Positions 11,001 to 23,860 of a stretch of 64,000 nt of DNA are shown one piece after another. How positions within the stretch are numbered: position 1 is the stretch's first letter; every line of letters begins with the position of its first letter. The notes below the pieces were generated by a model, which saw only the letters and a list, made by a program, of their open reading frames with translations, was not told the DNA's origin and searched no databases. Position numbers and translations under genes: made by a program. The DNA is from Limnoperna fortunei (lineage: Eukaryota > Mollusca > Bivalvia > Mytilida > Modiolidae), in assembly GCA_944474755.1 (NCBI GenBank), contig OX104112.1:3506001-3570000 (forward strand), given 5' to 3'.

Positions 11001-13235
11001 AGAACCCTAAAACAACTATCCAGAACCCCAGAACAACTATCAAGAACCCTACAAAAATTATCCAGAACCCTAGAACAACTATCCAGAACCCTAGAACAAA
11101 ACCCTAAAACAACTATCCAGAACCCCAGAACAACTATCCAGAACCCTACAAAAATTATCCAGAACCCTAGAACAACTATCCAGAACCCTAGAACAACTAT
11201 CCAGAACCCTAGAACAACTATTCAGAACCCTGCAACAACTATCCAGAACCCTAGAACAACTATCCAGAACCATAGACAACTATCCAGAACCCCAGAACGA
11301 CTATGCAAAACCCCAGAACAACTATCCAGAACACTACAACAACTATCCAGAACCCTAGAACAACTATCCAGAACCTAGAACAACTATCCAAAACCCTAGA
11401 ACAACTATCCAGAACCTAGAACAACTATTCAGAACCCTAGAACAACTATCCATAACCCTAGAACAACTATTCAGAACCCTAAAACAACTATCCAGAACCC
11501 CAGAACAACTATCCAGAACCCCAGAACAACTATCCAGAACCCTACAACTATCCAGAACCCTAGAACAACTATCAAGAACCTAGAACAACTATTCAGAACC
11601 CTAGAACAACTATCCATAACCCTAGAACAACTATCCAGAACCCTAAAACAACTATCCAGAACCCCAGAACAACTATCCAGAACCCCAGAACAACTATCCA
11701 GAACCCTACAACTATCCAGACCCCTAGAACAACTATCCAGAACACTATAACAACTATTCAGAACTCTAGAACAACTACCCAGCACCCTAGAACTATCCAG
11801 AACCCTAGAACCTTAGAACAACTATCCAGAACCCCAGAACAACTATCCAGTACCCAGAACAACTATCCAGAACCCTAGAACAACTATCCAGAAACCTATA
11901 ACAACTATCCACAACCCTACAACAACTATCCAGCACCCTAGAACTATCAAGAACCCTAGAACTATCCAGAACCCTAGAACAACTATCCAGAACCTTAGAA
12001 CATCTATTCAGAACCCTAAAACAACTATCCAGAACCCCAGAACAACTATCCAGAACCCTACAAAAATTATCCAGAACCCTAGAACAACTATCCAGAACCC
12101 TAGAACAAAACCCTAAAACAACTATCCAGAACCCCAGAACAACTATCCAGAACCCTACAAAAATTATCCAGAACCCTAGAACAACTATCCAGAACCCTAG
12201 AACAACTATCCAGAACCCTAGAACAACTATTCAGAACCCTGCAACAACTATCCAGAACCCTAGAACAACTATCCAGAACCCTAGAATTATCCAGAACCAT
12301 AGACAACCATCCAGAACCCTAGACCAACTATCAAGAACCCTAGAACAACTATTAAGAACCCTAGAACAACTATCCAGAACCCTAAAACAACTATTCAGAA
12401 CCCTAAGACAACTATCCAGAACCCCAGAACGACTATGCAGAACCGCAGAACAACTATCCAGAACCCTACAACAACTATCCAGAACCCTAGAACAACTATC
12501 CAGAACCTAGAACAACTATCCAGAACCCTAGAACAACTATCCAGAACCTAGAACAACTATTCAGAACCCTAGAACAACTATCCATAACCCTAGAACAACT
12601 ATTCAGAACCCTAAAACAACTATCCAGAACCCCAGAACAACTATCCAGAACCCCAGAACAACTATCCAGAACCCTACAACTATCCAGAACCCTAGAACAA
12701 CTATCCAGAACCCTAGAACAATTATCCAGAACCCTAGAACAACTCGAACAACTATCCAGAACCCCTAGAACAACTATCCAGAACCTAGAACAACTATTCA
12801 GAACCCTAGAACAACTATCTAGTACCCAGAACAACTGTCCAGAACCCAAGAACAACTATCCAGGACTCTAGAACAACTATACAGAACCCTACAACAACTA
12901 TCCAGAACCCTAGAACAACTATCCAGAACCCCACAACAACTTTCCAGAACCTTGGAACAACTATCCAGAACCCAGTGCGACTTTCCAGAACCCTAGAACA
13001 ACTATCCAGAACCCGAAAGCAAATATCCAGAACTCTGGAACAATTATATAGAACCGCAGAACATCTATCCAGAACCTAGAACAATTATCTTGACAATAAA
13101 CAACTATCCAGAACCCTAGAAAAACTATCCAGAACCATATAACAAATATTCAGAACACTAAAACAACTGTCCAGACCCCTAAAACTATACAGACCCTATA
13201 ACAATTGTCCAACACCCTAGTGTAACAATCCAGAA
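8010..13235. repeat. 21-bp minisatellite, about 5.2 kb, with higher-order structure
   Basis: The basic unit is CCAGAACCCTAGAACAACTA plus T. It starts as an 18-bp variant (CCAGAACCCTACAACTAT, seven copies from about 8030) and degrades at the right end near 13200. Larger blocks recur: GACCAACTATCA at 9919, 10281 and 12322 (362 bp, then about 2 kb), and TAGAACAAAACCCTAAAAC at 11092 and 12101 (1009 bp). The many minus-strand frames of Val-Leu-Asp-Ser-Cys type are artefacts of the unit. Confidence 0.96.
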
Positions 13236-14559
13236 CAATAGGAACGCCTAACCCAGGACCATAAGGGTATGGAGATTGTAGAGCGCCATTCTCTTTTGTA
13301 GTTTTTAAATGTAGCAGATTCATTTTAGATTAAGTCTTAATCTATACCTTACTAGTTACTAACTTTTCTTACCTTTGGTTCAACTAATTTCGGTTTTATT
13401 TATTAAAGACATAGTAGTTGTTTTTACCAGATTTTGTGTAAAAAGAAGAATAGCAAAGAAAAACGACCGAACAACTAGAGCCTAAAGTCAAGGGACAGTT
13501 ACCATTCCGGATATAGACACACGCAACACAAAAACGAAAAACTCAAAAAATAGAAAGTTACCCGAAACCAATAAAAACCATGGGTACACTCAGGTGCTCC
13601 GGACGAATAAGCTGTGCCTGCCTCTAATTAGACACCTGTCGAGTTGCTCATTGTCATTCCGATATAATAACCGATAACGATCGACCAATAAAAAATTACG
13701 TAACAATGACGTCCAGTTTGTGTTTGAGGAGGAACTCAATGAAATCAACGAGACATTTGGCAAGACAACTGGTAATTCTTGGCTTTAGGAAAACATATCT
13801 TACAGTTTTACCGGCAGATTTACATCAGTGTAGATTTATAAATGTACGTTGTAGTCACAGACTTAATATTGAAACTGTAACAATTGTATATATGCCAGGA
13901 AGTATATGTAATTACTAGAGTTAGGTGACGAGTTTCATTATGTGTTAATTTTTCTTGACGAAGAGCTTTGTAAATTCTCACCAAGATAGACCAAATAGAA
14001 TTAATATTCGGTAAAGATATATTTGTTTTGATTGGTTGTGTCACATGTTAAAATATTTATTTCTGTTGTATTCTTGTTACGGTTTTTATGCGTTTTGTTT
14101 TTGTTTCATAAACTATTTATTTGCTCCTAGTCTGGCCATTGTCATTTGTTACATGACTCGGAGGCGACCACCGTTTTGTTTGTCCCCTATTGTTGTGCAT
14201 TAGCGATAGTCCAAATTAAATGTATTTGGGGTGATTAAACTGAGGACCGGATATGATCTACATCACTCCACAGAATTCTACAAAACCTATCAAGAAGCTT
14301 CTATTTTATAGTGCGGCTCAAAGTTTAAGAACGATCTTTTGCCAATTTATCTAAAATGCAAATATTCAAGAAATTTTAACATAAATCTCTCTATTTATTG
14401 AAAAGCGTATACGATTGTTATTAAATGGCTTTTAAAGGGCATTAAGAGAAGAGAGTATTATGGCCTTGTAAATGTTCAACTTAGTTAAAGAAGAAAGATA
14501 TAACTTTTGTCAAAATAATCAGGACAAGTCAACTGGTTCCTGGTTAATATTATATTTAT
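13236..14559. other. Unique spacer without recognisable gene
   Basis: Mixed-composition sequence between two arrays. Short open frames at 13706-13918 (plus) and 13820-14044 (minus) overlap and show no motif. The stretch around 13590-13650 (ACTCAGGTGCTCCGG ... GACACCTGTCGAGTTGCTC) reminds me of a dispersed block common in bivalve genomes, but I cannot confirm this. Confidence 0.55.
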
Positions 14560-16660
14560 CATCCTATCAGTCCGCTTTTTCCGGGTTAATCTTATACAGG
14601 TGCCCTATTGGTCACCTGCTTTTCGGTTAATCTAATACAATTGCCATATTGATCAGCTGACATCTGGTTTATCCTATACAGGTAGTCTATCAGTCAGGTG
14701 GTTCCAGATGAATCTTATACAGGACGTCTATCAATAACATGATTCTAGATAAATCTTGTCTAACAGTCAGATTGTTCCGGGTAAATTCAAAATACATAAG
14801 CTATCAGTGAAATAGCTCCAGATTAATCATGTTCAGGTATAGCCTATCAGTCAAATGGTTCTAGGTTAGTCATGTTCAGGTATAGCCTTTCAGTCAAATG
14901 GTTCTAGGTTAGTCATGTTCAGGTATAGCCTATCAGTCAATGGTTCTAGATTAATCATGTTCAGGTATAGCCTATCAGTCAATTGGTTCTAGATTAATCA
15001 TGTTCAGGTATAGCCTATCAGTCAATGGTTCTAGGTTAGTCATGTTCATGTATAGCCTATCAGTCAAATGGTTCCAGATTAATCATGTTCAGGTATAGCT
15101 TATCAGTCAATGGTTCTAGGTTAGTCATGTTCATGTATAGCCTATCAGTCAAATGGTTCCAGATTAATCATGTTCAGGTATAGCCTATCAGTCAAATGGT
15201 TCTAGATTAATCATGTTCAGGTATAGCCTATCAGTCAAATGGTTCTAGATTAATCATGTTCAGGTATAGCCTATCAGTCAATGGTTCTAGGTTAGTCATG
15301 TTCATGTATAGCCTATCAGTCAAATGGTTGATTAATCATGTTCAGGTATAGCCTATCAGTCAATGGTTCTAGATTTATCATGTTCAGGTATAGCCTATCA
15401 GTCAAATGGTTCTAGATTAGTCATGTTCATGTATAGCCTATCAGTCAAATGGTTCTAGATTAATCATGTTCAGGTATAGCCTATCAGTCAATGGTTATAG
15501 ATTAATCATGTTCAGGTATAGCCTATCAGTCAATGGTTCTAGGTTAGTCATGTTCATGTATAGCCTATCAGTCAAATGTTTCTAGATTAATCATGTTCAG
15601 GTATAGCCTATCAGTCAATGGTTCTAGGTTAGTCATGTTCATGTATAGCCTATCCGTCAAATGGTTCCAGATTAATCATGTTCAGGTATAGCTTATCAGT
15701 CAATGGTTCTAGGTTAGTCATGTTCATGTATAGCCTATCAGTCAAATGGTTCCAGATTAATCATGTTCAGGTATAGCCTATCAGTCAAATGGTTCTAGAT
15801 TAATCATGTTCAGGTATAGCCTATCAGTCAAATGGTTCTAGATTAATCATGTTCAGGTATAGCCTATCAGTCAATGGTTCTAGGTTAGTCATGTTCAGGT
15901 ATAGCCTATCAGTCAAATGGTTCTAGATTAATCATGTTCAGGTATAGCCTATCAGTCAATGGTTCTAGGTTAGTCATGTTCATGTATAGCCTATCAGTCA
16001 AATGGTTGATTAATCGTGTCCAGGTATAGCCTATCAGTCAATGGTTCTAGGTTAGTCATGTTCATGTATAGCCTATCAGTCAAATGGTTCTAGATTAATC
16101 ATGTTCAGGTATAGCCTATCAGTCAATGGTTCTAGGTTAGTCATGTTCATGTATAGCCTATCAGTCAAATGGTTCTAGATTAATCATGTTCAGGTATAGC
16201 CTATCAGTCAATGGTTATAGATTAATCATGTTCAGGTATAGCCTATCAGTCAATGGTTCTAGGTTAGTCATGTTCATGTTTAGCCTATCAGTCAAATGGT
16301 TCTAGATTAATCATGTTCAGGTATAGCCTATCAGTCAAATGGTTCTAGATTAATCATGTTCAGGTATAGCCTATCAGTCAATGGTTCTAGGTTAGTCATG
16401 TTCAGGTATAGCCTATCAGTCAAATGGTTCTAGATTAATCATGTTCAGGTATAGCCTATCAGTCAAATGGTTCTAGATTAATCATGTTCAGGTATAGCCT
16501 ATCAGTCAAATGGTTCTAGGTTAATCATATACAGGTAGCCTATCAGTCAAATGGTTCTAGGTTAATCATATACAAATAGCATATCGCTCAGCTGGTTCCT
16601 GGTTCATCTTATATACGTATTCTATCAGTCAACTGGTTCAAAATTAATCTGCTACAGTTG
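14560..16660. repeat. 42/43-bp minisatellite, about 48 copies
   Basis: The unit reads TGGTTCTAGATTAATCATGT followed by TCAGGTATAGCCTATCAGTC and AA or AAA, so it alternates between 42 and 43 bp. The central part (14850-16500) is homogeneous and the edges are strongly diverged. Variant units recur in blocks: the GCTTATCAG variant near 15100 and 15690, and the deleted TGGTTGATTAATC variant near 15327 and 16005. This points to a higher-order repeat of about 0.6-0.7 kb. Confidence 0.95.
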
Positions 16661-16819
16661 CTTATACAGGTCGACAATTATATTTGTTATTTTTTGTTAT
16701 TTGACAAAATATCTTAAGTAGCATACATAAACAATTTTCGAATTTCTAACTGCTGTTAACACTAAAAAAATGATGTAACGTATAGAAAGGGACAAGAGTG
16801 GCCGATAAGTCAACAGGGG

Positions 16820-16970
16820 CCAAAGTAACAAATTAGTCTAGATGGTCTAGACGGTCGATTAGTCTAGAGGGGCCTAGGCGATTGATTAGTCTAGAGGGGT
16901 CTAGGCAGCCGATTAGTCTAGAGGGTCTGGGCGGCCGATTAGTCTAGAACAGACTAGGCCATCATTAGAT
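16820..16970. repeat. Short array of about 30-bp units built on GATTAGTCTAGA
   Basis: GATTAGTCTAGAGGGG(T/C)CTAGGC recurs about five times with decreasing similarity. The spacing is about 28-31 bp. Confidence 0.85.
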
Positions 16971-17514
16971 TAGTAATTTTATCAGTAATCCCCTATTGAT
17001 CTCCAGCTTGCCATATCGTGTGGTTACTTAATAATTTACATGTGTTTCAAATGTCAACATAAAATTAATAAATACAGCAAACATATCAACAGTTAAATCC
17101 TTAATTCAACAGTATCTCAAGTTTCTTCTTGAAAAGGGCTGATCTGTCTTTAAGATCGAATTTCAACAGTCTTACCATCATAATCTTCATCATCAAAATT
17201 GTTTTACTTTTAACAGTTTTATATCGGTATCGTGCCTCCAGTTCTGTATCATTCCCCTAGTTATACAGTGGCAGTCCAGATCATTTAAAGCTATTGATTC
17301 GATTCAATTCTTTTTTACACTCCGACACACAGTATGTGTAACATGAGGACAAATAACAACACAGTGAAACGACAGAATAGACAGGATACACAACACACAC
17401 AATAAATTATATTTTCAGACAGCTTCTTAAGAAAAGTAGCGATATTATACAATAGTTGAACGTGACACAATAGGAACATATATCCCATTTTATGAATAGA
17501 AGGATTTCTTTCTT
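16971..17514. other. Unique spacer
   Basis: No gene or repeat recognised. It lies just downstream (3') of the minus-strand LINE remnant and may include its 3' untranslated end. Confidence 0.5.
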
Positions 17515-17947
17515 TAGTCTGTTCGGTTTTAAACTTTACAAGTGATATTCGTCGTCAATTTGTTCACTGCATAGGGTACACACTTTTTCATTTCTGGGTA
17601 TGTTTTGTCATCTCAAAGTTTATATAGAAATTCTAATGTTACAAGTTCTGAATTTTGTAAACTAAATTCTTTTTTTTTGTTGTCTGGTAATTTGAGTAGA
17701 TATAGTTCTATGCCAAAATAAGATTTGAAAAGACTATAAAATTTGCCACGCAACAAATTGTCCATGTTACTACGCCACATTTGTAAAAAACTGGTCTTCA
17801 AGCGTCTGCCTGATAACTGGTTTGAAGTATAAAAAATCCATATAATGCTGATTTGAAAACATATACACGAATTATCAAAAGTTGATTTTACCCAAGATAT
17901 TATTTTAAATCAAAAATACAACAAAGATCCAGGCAATAAATTTCGAT

Positions 17948-17996
17948 ACGCCTGACGCGCGGCGCGTTTCGTCTATTCAAGACTCATCAGAGACGC
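17948..17996 (-). ncRNA. Type I hammerhead self-cleaving ribozyme (Penelope-like element type)
   Basis: All three helices and the invariant core are present on the minus strand. Stem I is GCGTCT (17996-17991) pairing with AGGCGT (17953-17948). The core CTGATGA is at 17990-17984. Stem II is GTCT/AGAC with loop TGAAT (17983-17971). GAAA is at 17970-17967. Stem III is CGCG/CGCG plus the A-U pair with loop CCG (17966-17955). Cleavage is expected after GTC, between 17954 and 17953. Hammerheads of this form are known in the terminal repeats of Penelope-like retroelements. The downstream GGCGTATCG ... TGCCTGGATCTTTG also resembles those repeats. The fragment sits inside the LINE remnant. Activity is inferred from structure only. 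Confidence 0.85.
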
Positions 17997-18009
17997 TCCA
18001 CCCAGCAAA

Positions 18010-18240
18010 TAGAAAATGCGAAACACTATATGAACAATAAAACCAAAATATGCCGAACAAGAAACCAAATATGAATAGAATCAACCTATATCTAGGGTAG
18101 GAAGAACCTTAGGGTTTTGACAATTTAGAAATTTACACGAACAATTTCATAGCTTAATCGAACAGATATTATTACAATGTAACTTAAGCATAAAATTGTA
18201 CTAAAGTTTTTTTTCACTTCTAAGTAACATATTACAAAAC
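18010..18240 (-). other. Sequence flanking the ribozyme, probably the same retroelement fragment
   Basis: This interrupts the LINE reading frames between the RT part (to about 18450) and the C-terminal part (from about 17880). No coding block is seen. It is the likely upstream part of the Penelope-type terminal repeat, but its exact borders cannot be set by eye. Confidence 0.4.
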
Positions 18241-19739
18241 GATAATATTCTTATTTTAATCTTGATATCAAGCGGCATACTACCTAATTCTCAAACACCA
18301 TAAAATTAGGGGTACCGGTTCTTATTTGCAGGATTCGTTTACCAAATTGAAGATGGCATTTTACAATTGCGTCTTAATTTTCCAAACCCGAAATTTCAGA
18401 GCAGTATGACAGAATTGGTTCGAATAAACAATCAAACAACTTCAACTAAAGATCAATAGGTATGTTCAAGTTTCTGCAATTTTGTAAATAGCAAAGAGTG
18501 ATTTTTGGGCTTGTTTAACTAGTTCTTTCTCAGCATCAGTTAAGGAAAAATACACTGTTTAATCTGAATTCAAACTTTTTTTTACTTTTCTTTTGCTTAA
18601 GGTCATAACCTTTGTTTTGCTAGTATTAACAGACAATTTCTATGTATGGCAGTACGTTTCGAGTATATTTAGTGCAGTTTGCATGATATCATGGTTTTCA
18701 GCAAAAATAACAATGTCATCTGCGTAAAGTACAGCAAAGATTTCTAGATAAAAAAATGGAGATGATCGTTACACTTGTCGGCCAATAAACTGAAAAGCAT
18801 ACAATCAAGGCTTTGTTAAAAGTCTTCCAGATCGTTCAAAAATATAGCAAATAGAAAGGGGGCAGATTTGCCCCCTGGCGGACACCAATTAAACATAAGG
18901 AAAAGATTGAAGTCACATTTTTGTATTGAACACAATATTTAATATTATTGTTCATATTATTCATAACTTTGAAAACATCTTCCCGTTATATTGCTTTTCT
19001 GGAGTTTTGTTCATAGTCCCGTACGAAAAATAGGGTCAAAAGGAGGTGTATAATGAGTTAAGTTCATATAATATGAAAATGTTGTCCGAAGAGGATTGCT
19101 CTTTTCGATTCTTGCCTTTAATTCGAGTTCGTTGGCAAAGAAATTCAGCCTTAAATTTATGATTGATGTAAACAGTTTACCAAGGCGCTAATAAATGTGA
19201 TTGCTCTATAATTATCGGGATCCTTTGGGTTTCCCTTATTTTTAAAGACATGTTTAATTATACCAAATAGCCTATTCAGAGCGATGATACCTGTGTTCAG
19301 AACGATATTGAAAAGTTTACAGTATATCGGCATTAATTCCGGAGGCGTATTTTTAAGATATTAATTCAAAATTGTATCTATCCATTGGGCTTTAGCATTT
19401 TTTAGTTTACTCATTGCTTCTTTTACTTCTTCTTCATTTATTGGACCGACTGAGTTCTTCCTCTCTTATTATTCCCTTTTCCAATTAAACTATCACTTGT
19501 TATCACAGGTTCACTTGGTAATAGAATGTCACCAAAATATTCAGTAGAAAGTTCAAATAGTAGAGTAAATTATTTCATGTCATTAAAATTATTGTTGTTT
19601 TAATTGGAGAAAAAAAGGTCAGCTGGTATAAATTATTCTGTAGTAATACGCCGTAATAACCGAAGTAATACCCTCTCCAGTAAAAAAAAACAACAGAAAC
19701 TGTTTAGTTGTATTTTGTATAAATACATATATGTACATT

Positions 19740-20000
19740 TGGTTACATTATGTGTGAAAATTCTCTCAAATTAAACTCCCGAAAGCAGTTGCTTGTGCAA
19801 GTTGAAATGATATACTACATTTTTAACAAATAAAAACATATAGGGCATGCGGCAAAAATGACCAAAAATTTTGAGTAAAAAATCAGCACTGAATAAAACT
19901 AACAAACTGTCTAACCTCCCCCATCTCCTTAAAAAAGCTCTATTTTCCTGGGTCTTATAAATGTTATAAATATGGAAAAACAACACAATTAATGACCTTT
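19740..20000 (-). mobile_element. Diverged copy of the GGTTACAA MITE
   Basis: The minus strand shares ordered blocks with the 448-bp MITEs at 36807 and 38116: GGGGGAGGTTAGA, TTTTTGGTCATTTTTGCCGC, TTTTTATTTGTTAA, ATCATTTCAACTTGCAC and CTGCTTTCGGG. It ends at GTAACC (19747-19742), matching the MITE terminus. The other end is not clear. The 82-codon minus-strand frame here is not called. Confidence 0.65.
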
Positions 20001-20189
20001 GAAACTCGTTGTCCACCAATGTAGTTCACCATGAAATGGTATCTTTCTTTGTAATTGATTTCTTTGGCTTTTTTCTTGTTTTGGTTCTACTTTTTGGGCT
20101 TATTGGAAAGAAGGAACTTTGAAATAGGAATAATTTGGTCTAGTGGAATAATGCCAATTTCCTGTTATCTTTCAGACTACCAAATGGCA

Positions 20190-22313
20190 TTCCAGAAATA
20201 TCTTTGGAATTGCTAGTATTCCAGTGACTGAGTTTCGGTTTTTTGTCCCTACCATTACCCCAGTGTGCTGGTACTCTAGTGACTGAGTTTCTGTTTTTAC
20301 TCCCTACCATTACCGCAGTGTGATTGTATTCCAGTGACTGGGTTTCTGTTTTTACTCCCGACCATTACCCCAGTGTGCTAGTATTCCAGTGACCGAGTTT
20401 CTGTTTTTACTCCCTACCATTACCGCAGTGTGCTGGTACTCTAATGACTGAGTTTCTGTTTTTACTGCCTACCGTTATCCCAGTGTGTTGTTACTCTAGT
20501 GACTGAGTTTCTGTTTTTTACTCCCTACCATTACCGCAGTATGCTGGTACTCTAATGACTGAGTTTCTGTTTTTACTCCCTACCATTACCCCAGTGTGCT
20601 GGTAATCTAATGACTGAGTTTCGGTTTTTACTCCCTACCATTACCCCAGTGTGCTGGTACTCTAATGACTGAGTTTCTGTTTTTACTCCCTACCATTACC
20701 CCAGTGGGCTGGTACTCTAATGACTGAGTTTCTGTTTTTACTCCCTACCATTACAGCAGTGTGCTGGTACTCTAGTGACTGAGTTTCGGTTTTTACTGCC
20801 TACCGTTATCCCAGTGTGTTGTTACTCTAGTGCCTGAGTTTCTGTTTTTTACTCCCTACCATTACCGCAGTGTGCTGGTAATCTAATGACTGAGTTTCGG
20901 TTTTTACTCCCTACCATTACCCCAGTGGGCTGGTACTCTAATGACTGAGTTTCGGTTTTTACTCCCTACCATTACCGCAGTGTGCTGGTAATCTAGTGAC
21001 TGGGTGTCGGTTTTTACTCCCTACCATTACCCGCAGTGTGCTGGTACTCTAGTGCCTGAGTTTCGGTTTTTACTGCCTACCATTACCCCAGTGTGCTGGT
21101 ACTCTAGTGACTGAGTTTCGGTTTTTACTCCCTACCATTACCCCAGTGTGCTGGTACTCTAGTGCCTGAGTTTCGGTTTTTACTGCCTACCATTACCCCA
21201 GTGTGCTGGTACTCTAGTGACTGGGTTTCGGTTTTTACTCCCTACCATTACCCGCAGTGTGCTGGTACTCTAGTGACTGAGTTTCGGTTTTTACTGCATA
21301 CCGTTACCCCAGTGTGCTGGTACTCAAGTGACTGAGTTTCTGCTTTTACTCCCTACCATTACCCCAGTGTGCTGGTACTCTCTATATATAGTGACTGAGT
21401 TTCTGTTTTTACTCCCTACCATTACCGCAGTGTGATTGTATTCCAGTGACTGAGTTTCTGTTTTTACTCCCTACCATTACCGCAGTGTGATTGTATTCCA
21501 GTGACTGAGTTTCGGTTTTTACTCCCTACCATTACTGCAGTGTGCTGGTACTCTAGTGACTGAGTTTCTGTTTTTACTCCCTACCATTACCCCAGTGTGC
21601 TGGTACTCTAGTGACTGGGTTTCGGTTTTTACTCCCTTCCATTACCACAGTGTGCTGGTACTCTTGTGACTGAGTTTATAATTTTACTCCATACTATTAC
21701 CCCTGTGTGCTGGTACTCTAATGACTGGGTTTCGGTTTTTACTCCCTACCATTACTGCAGTGTGCTGGTACTCTAGTGACTGAGTTTCTGTTTTTACTCC
21801 CTACCATTACCCCTGTGTGCTGGTACTCTAGTGACTGGGTTTCTGTTTTTACTTCCGACCATTACCCCAGTGTGCTAGTATTCCAGTGACTGAGTTTCTG
21901 TTTTTACTCCCTACCTTTACTGCAGTGTGCTGGTACTCTAGTGACTGAGTTTCTGTTTTTACTCCCTACCATTACCCCAGTGTGCTGGTACTCTTGTGAC
22001 TGAGTTTATAATTTTACTCCATACTATTACCCCTGTGTGCTGGTACTCTAATGACTGGGTTTCGGTTTTTACTCCCTACCATTACTGCAGTGTGCTGGTA
22101 CTCTAGTGACTGAGTTTCTGTTTTTACTCCCTACCATTACCCCTGTGTGCTGGTACTCTAGTGACTGGGTTTCTGTTTTTACTCCCTACCATTACCGCAG
22201 TGTGCTGGTACTCTAGTGACTGAGTTTCTGTTTTTACTCCCTACCATTACCGCAGTGTGCTGGTACTCTAGTGACTGGGTTTCGGTATTACTGCCTACCA
22301 CTACCCCAGTGTG
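20190..22313. repeat. 55-bp minisatellite, about 38 copies
   Basis: The unit reads CTGGTACTCTAGTGACTGAG, TTTCGGTTTTTACTCCCTAC, CATTACCCCAGTGTG. It varies at TTTCGG/TTTCTG and ACCCCAG/ACCGCAG. Divergent variants such as CTCTTGTGACTGAGTTTATAA recur near 21660 and 21990, showing block duplication. A short continuation of the array follows at about 22456-22584. Confidence 0.95.
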
Positions 22314-22724
22314 CTATGACTGCAAGAAGAATATCTAATTAAGAAATAATTCGTGCACATCATACTTTATTCGTTTTAACTATCGCTTGGGGTAAAATAT
22401 TCCCGAATATAATGTCAAGTCATGTTAAAACGATATTACAGTATGGTATGAATGATTCATTACCCCAGTGTGCTGGTACTCTAGTGACTGAGTTTCGGTT
22501 TTTACTCCCTACCATTACCCGCAGTGTGCTGGTACTCTAGTGACTGGGTTTCGGTATTACTGCCTACCACTACCCCAGTGTGCTATGACTGCAAGAAGAA
22601 TATCTAATTAAGAAATAATTCGTGCATATCATACTTTATTCGTTTTAACTATCGCTTGGGGTAAAATATTCCCGAATATAATGTCAAATCATGTTAAAAC
22701 GATATTACAGTATGGTATGAATGA
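22187..22724. repeat. 269-bp tandem duplication spanning the edge of the 55-bp array
   Basis: CTATGACTGCAAGAAGAATA occurs at 22314 and 22583. The unique flank (TAATTAAGAAATAATTCGTG through GTATGGTATGAATGATT) is present twice, each time preceded by array units. The array edge and its flank were therefore duplicated together. Only a few bases differ. Confidence 0.9.
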
Positions 22725-23860
22725 TTTATTTCGATTCGTATTATGACAAATGCCGAAATCTGTGCACTGCGCTAGTGTATTGCTGTTCCACGTACCTCCA
22801 GCGTGTCCTTTTGTAGAGTTGTGAGAAAATATGTCATGACAGAATGTTAAATCATGCAAACTTACACTAACAATACTCCAATAACAACAAGTACTATCTT
22901 TAAAAATATAACCGACGTAGTAAAGATATAAATTGAGTTATGCATTGAACTGCGAATCGCCATTATTGCCCTACAAATTCCCCGTTTCAATAGATCAGAA
23001 ATGTTAGATGGAATTTTGAACCTATAAATTAACACTTATCCCAGGTGAAACGAGTTTGAAATTATTAATTTATACATGTGTGCCCCCCCCCCCCACCGTA
23101 TGTGTTTTTATATTTCAACAGATTATTTTATTTGGGTTTTTTTTCGATATTTACAGATTTACCAAGCATAAAAACAGTTACCCTAAAATTGATCATTTGC
23201 ATACAACAATGTACTTTGTTGTACATGTACATGTATTCCAGAACGTTTATTGTTATTATGTATTTAAACCATCTGCCTAAGATGTAGAAATGACACAGTG
23301 AGAAGTTTTTCTGCGGGCACTAATTGAAAGCTGTTATACAATAATGTTAACAAATTTAATAATTTAGATTTATTTTAATAAAAATGTTTATAGTTTAAAC
23401 TTTACTGAATAAGCAAACTATACTTTACAATTACAGCTATGTGTGTACTACGACGGACGCAAAAGAACAATAATAATACATTTGATTTAATATCAACATG
23501 TATATACAATGATTGTTAATTTGTATTAAATAAAGAAATAAATTAACATTTCTTCTTTCTTCTTTTTTACACCCCAGAAAAGCCCGCAAAAATTCTACGT
23601 TTTAATAAGCGTTTTAATTTGTACTTCAAATAAAATATATTTAACATTTTTGTACAAGTCGTTTGATATAATATTTTACAAACTGCTGCTCATCTCTGGT
23701 GTTCTTAATACTTAAATTGCACTATAATATAATTTTATAAACAAACAAAAGGCAAACTCTAATAATTTTAGTACCAAGTTTGAAAGGTGAGTTGCCAATT
23801 TACCAACCCTGTTCCGAACCCTCGTCCAAATTTATCACCCAATCCGAACCCCCGTGAGTT
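22725..23860. other. Unique AT-rich spacer
   Basis: No gene recognised. A 12-base C run lies at 23083-23094. Short overlapping open frames around 23056-23287 have no motif. Confidence 0.6.

Larger units (their letters stand above)
17515..19640 (-). pseudogene. Non-LTR retrotransposon (LINE) remnant: reverse transcriptase and C-terminal region
   Basis: On the minus strand, conceptual translation in shifting frames gives the ordered blocks of a LINE polymerase. Near 19440-19380 is NEEEVKEAMSKLKNAK (pre-palm block). Near 19240-19190 is GNPKDPDNYRAITFIS. Near 18900-18850 is GVRQG followed by LFAIFLNDLEDF. At 18726-18715 is the catalytic YADD box, followed by SVNTSKTKVM. Near 17720-17640 is a C-terminal block with YSLFKSYFGIELYLLKLP. 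The last block is NEKVCTLCSEQIDDEYHL (17592-17539), a CxxC zinc-knuckle-like tail. Several stops and frameshifts show it is dead, and no endonuclease domain is seen. The middle is broken by a separate fragment carrying a hammerhead ribozyme. I do not assign a clade. Confidence 0.88.

Noticed and set aside
7964..12855. Cys/Ser/Leu-rich minus-strand frames in the 21-bp array
   Set aside because: Frame changes at every indel between units and the composition follows the unit. No sign of a secreted cysteine-rich protein.
8010..13235. Telomeric repeat tract (CCCTAG resembles CCCTAA)
   Set aside because: The hexamer occurs once per 21-bp unit and is never tandem as a 6-mer.
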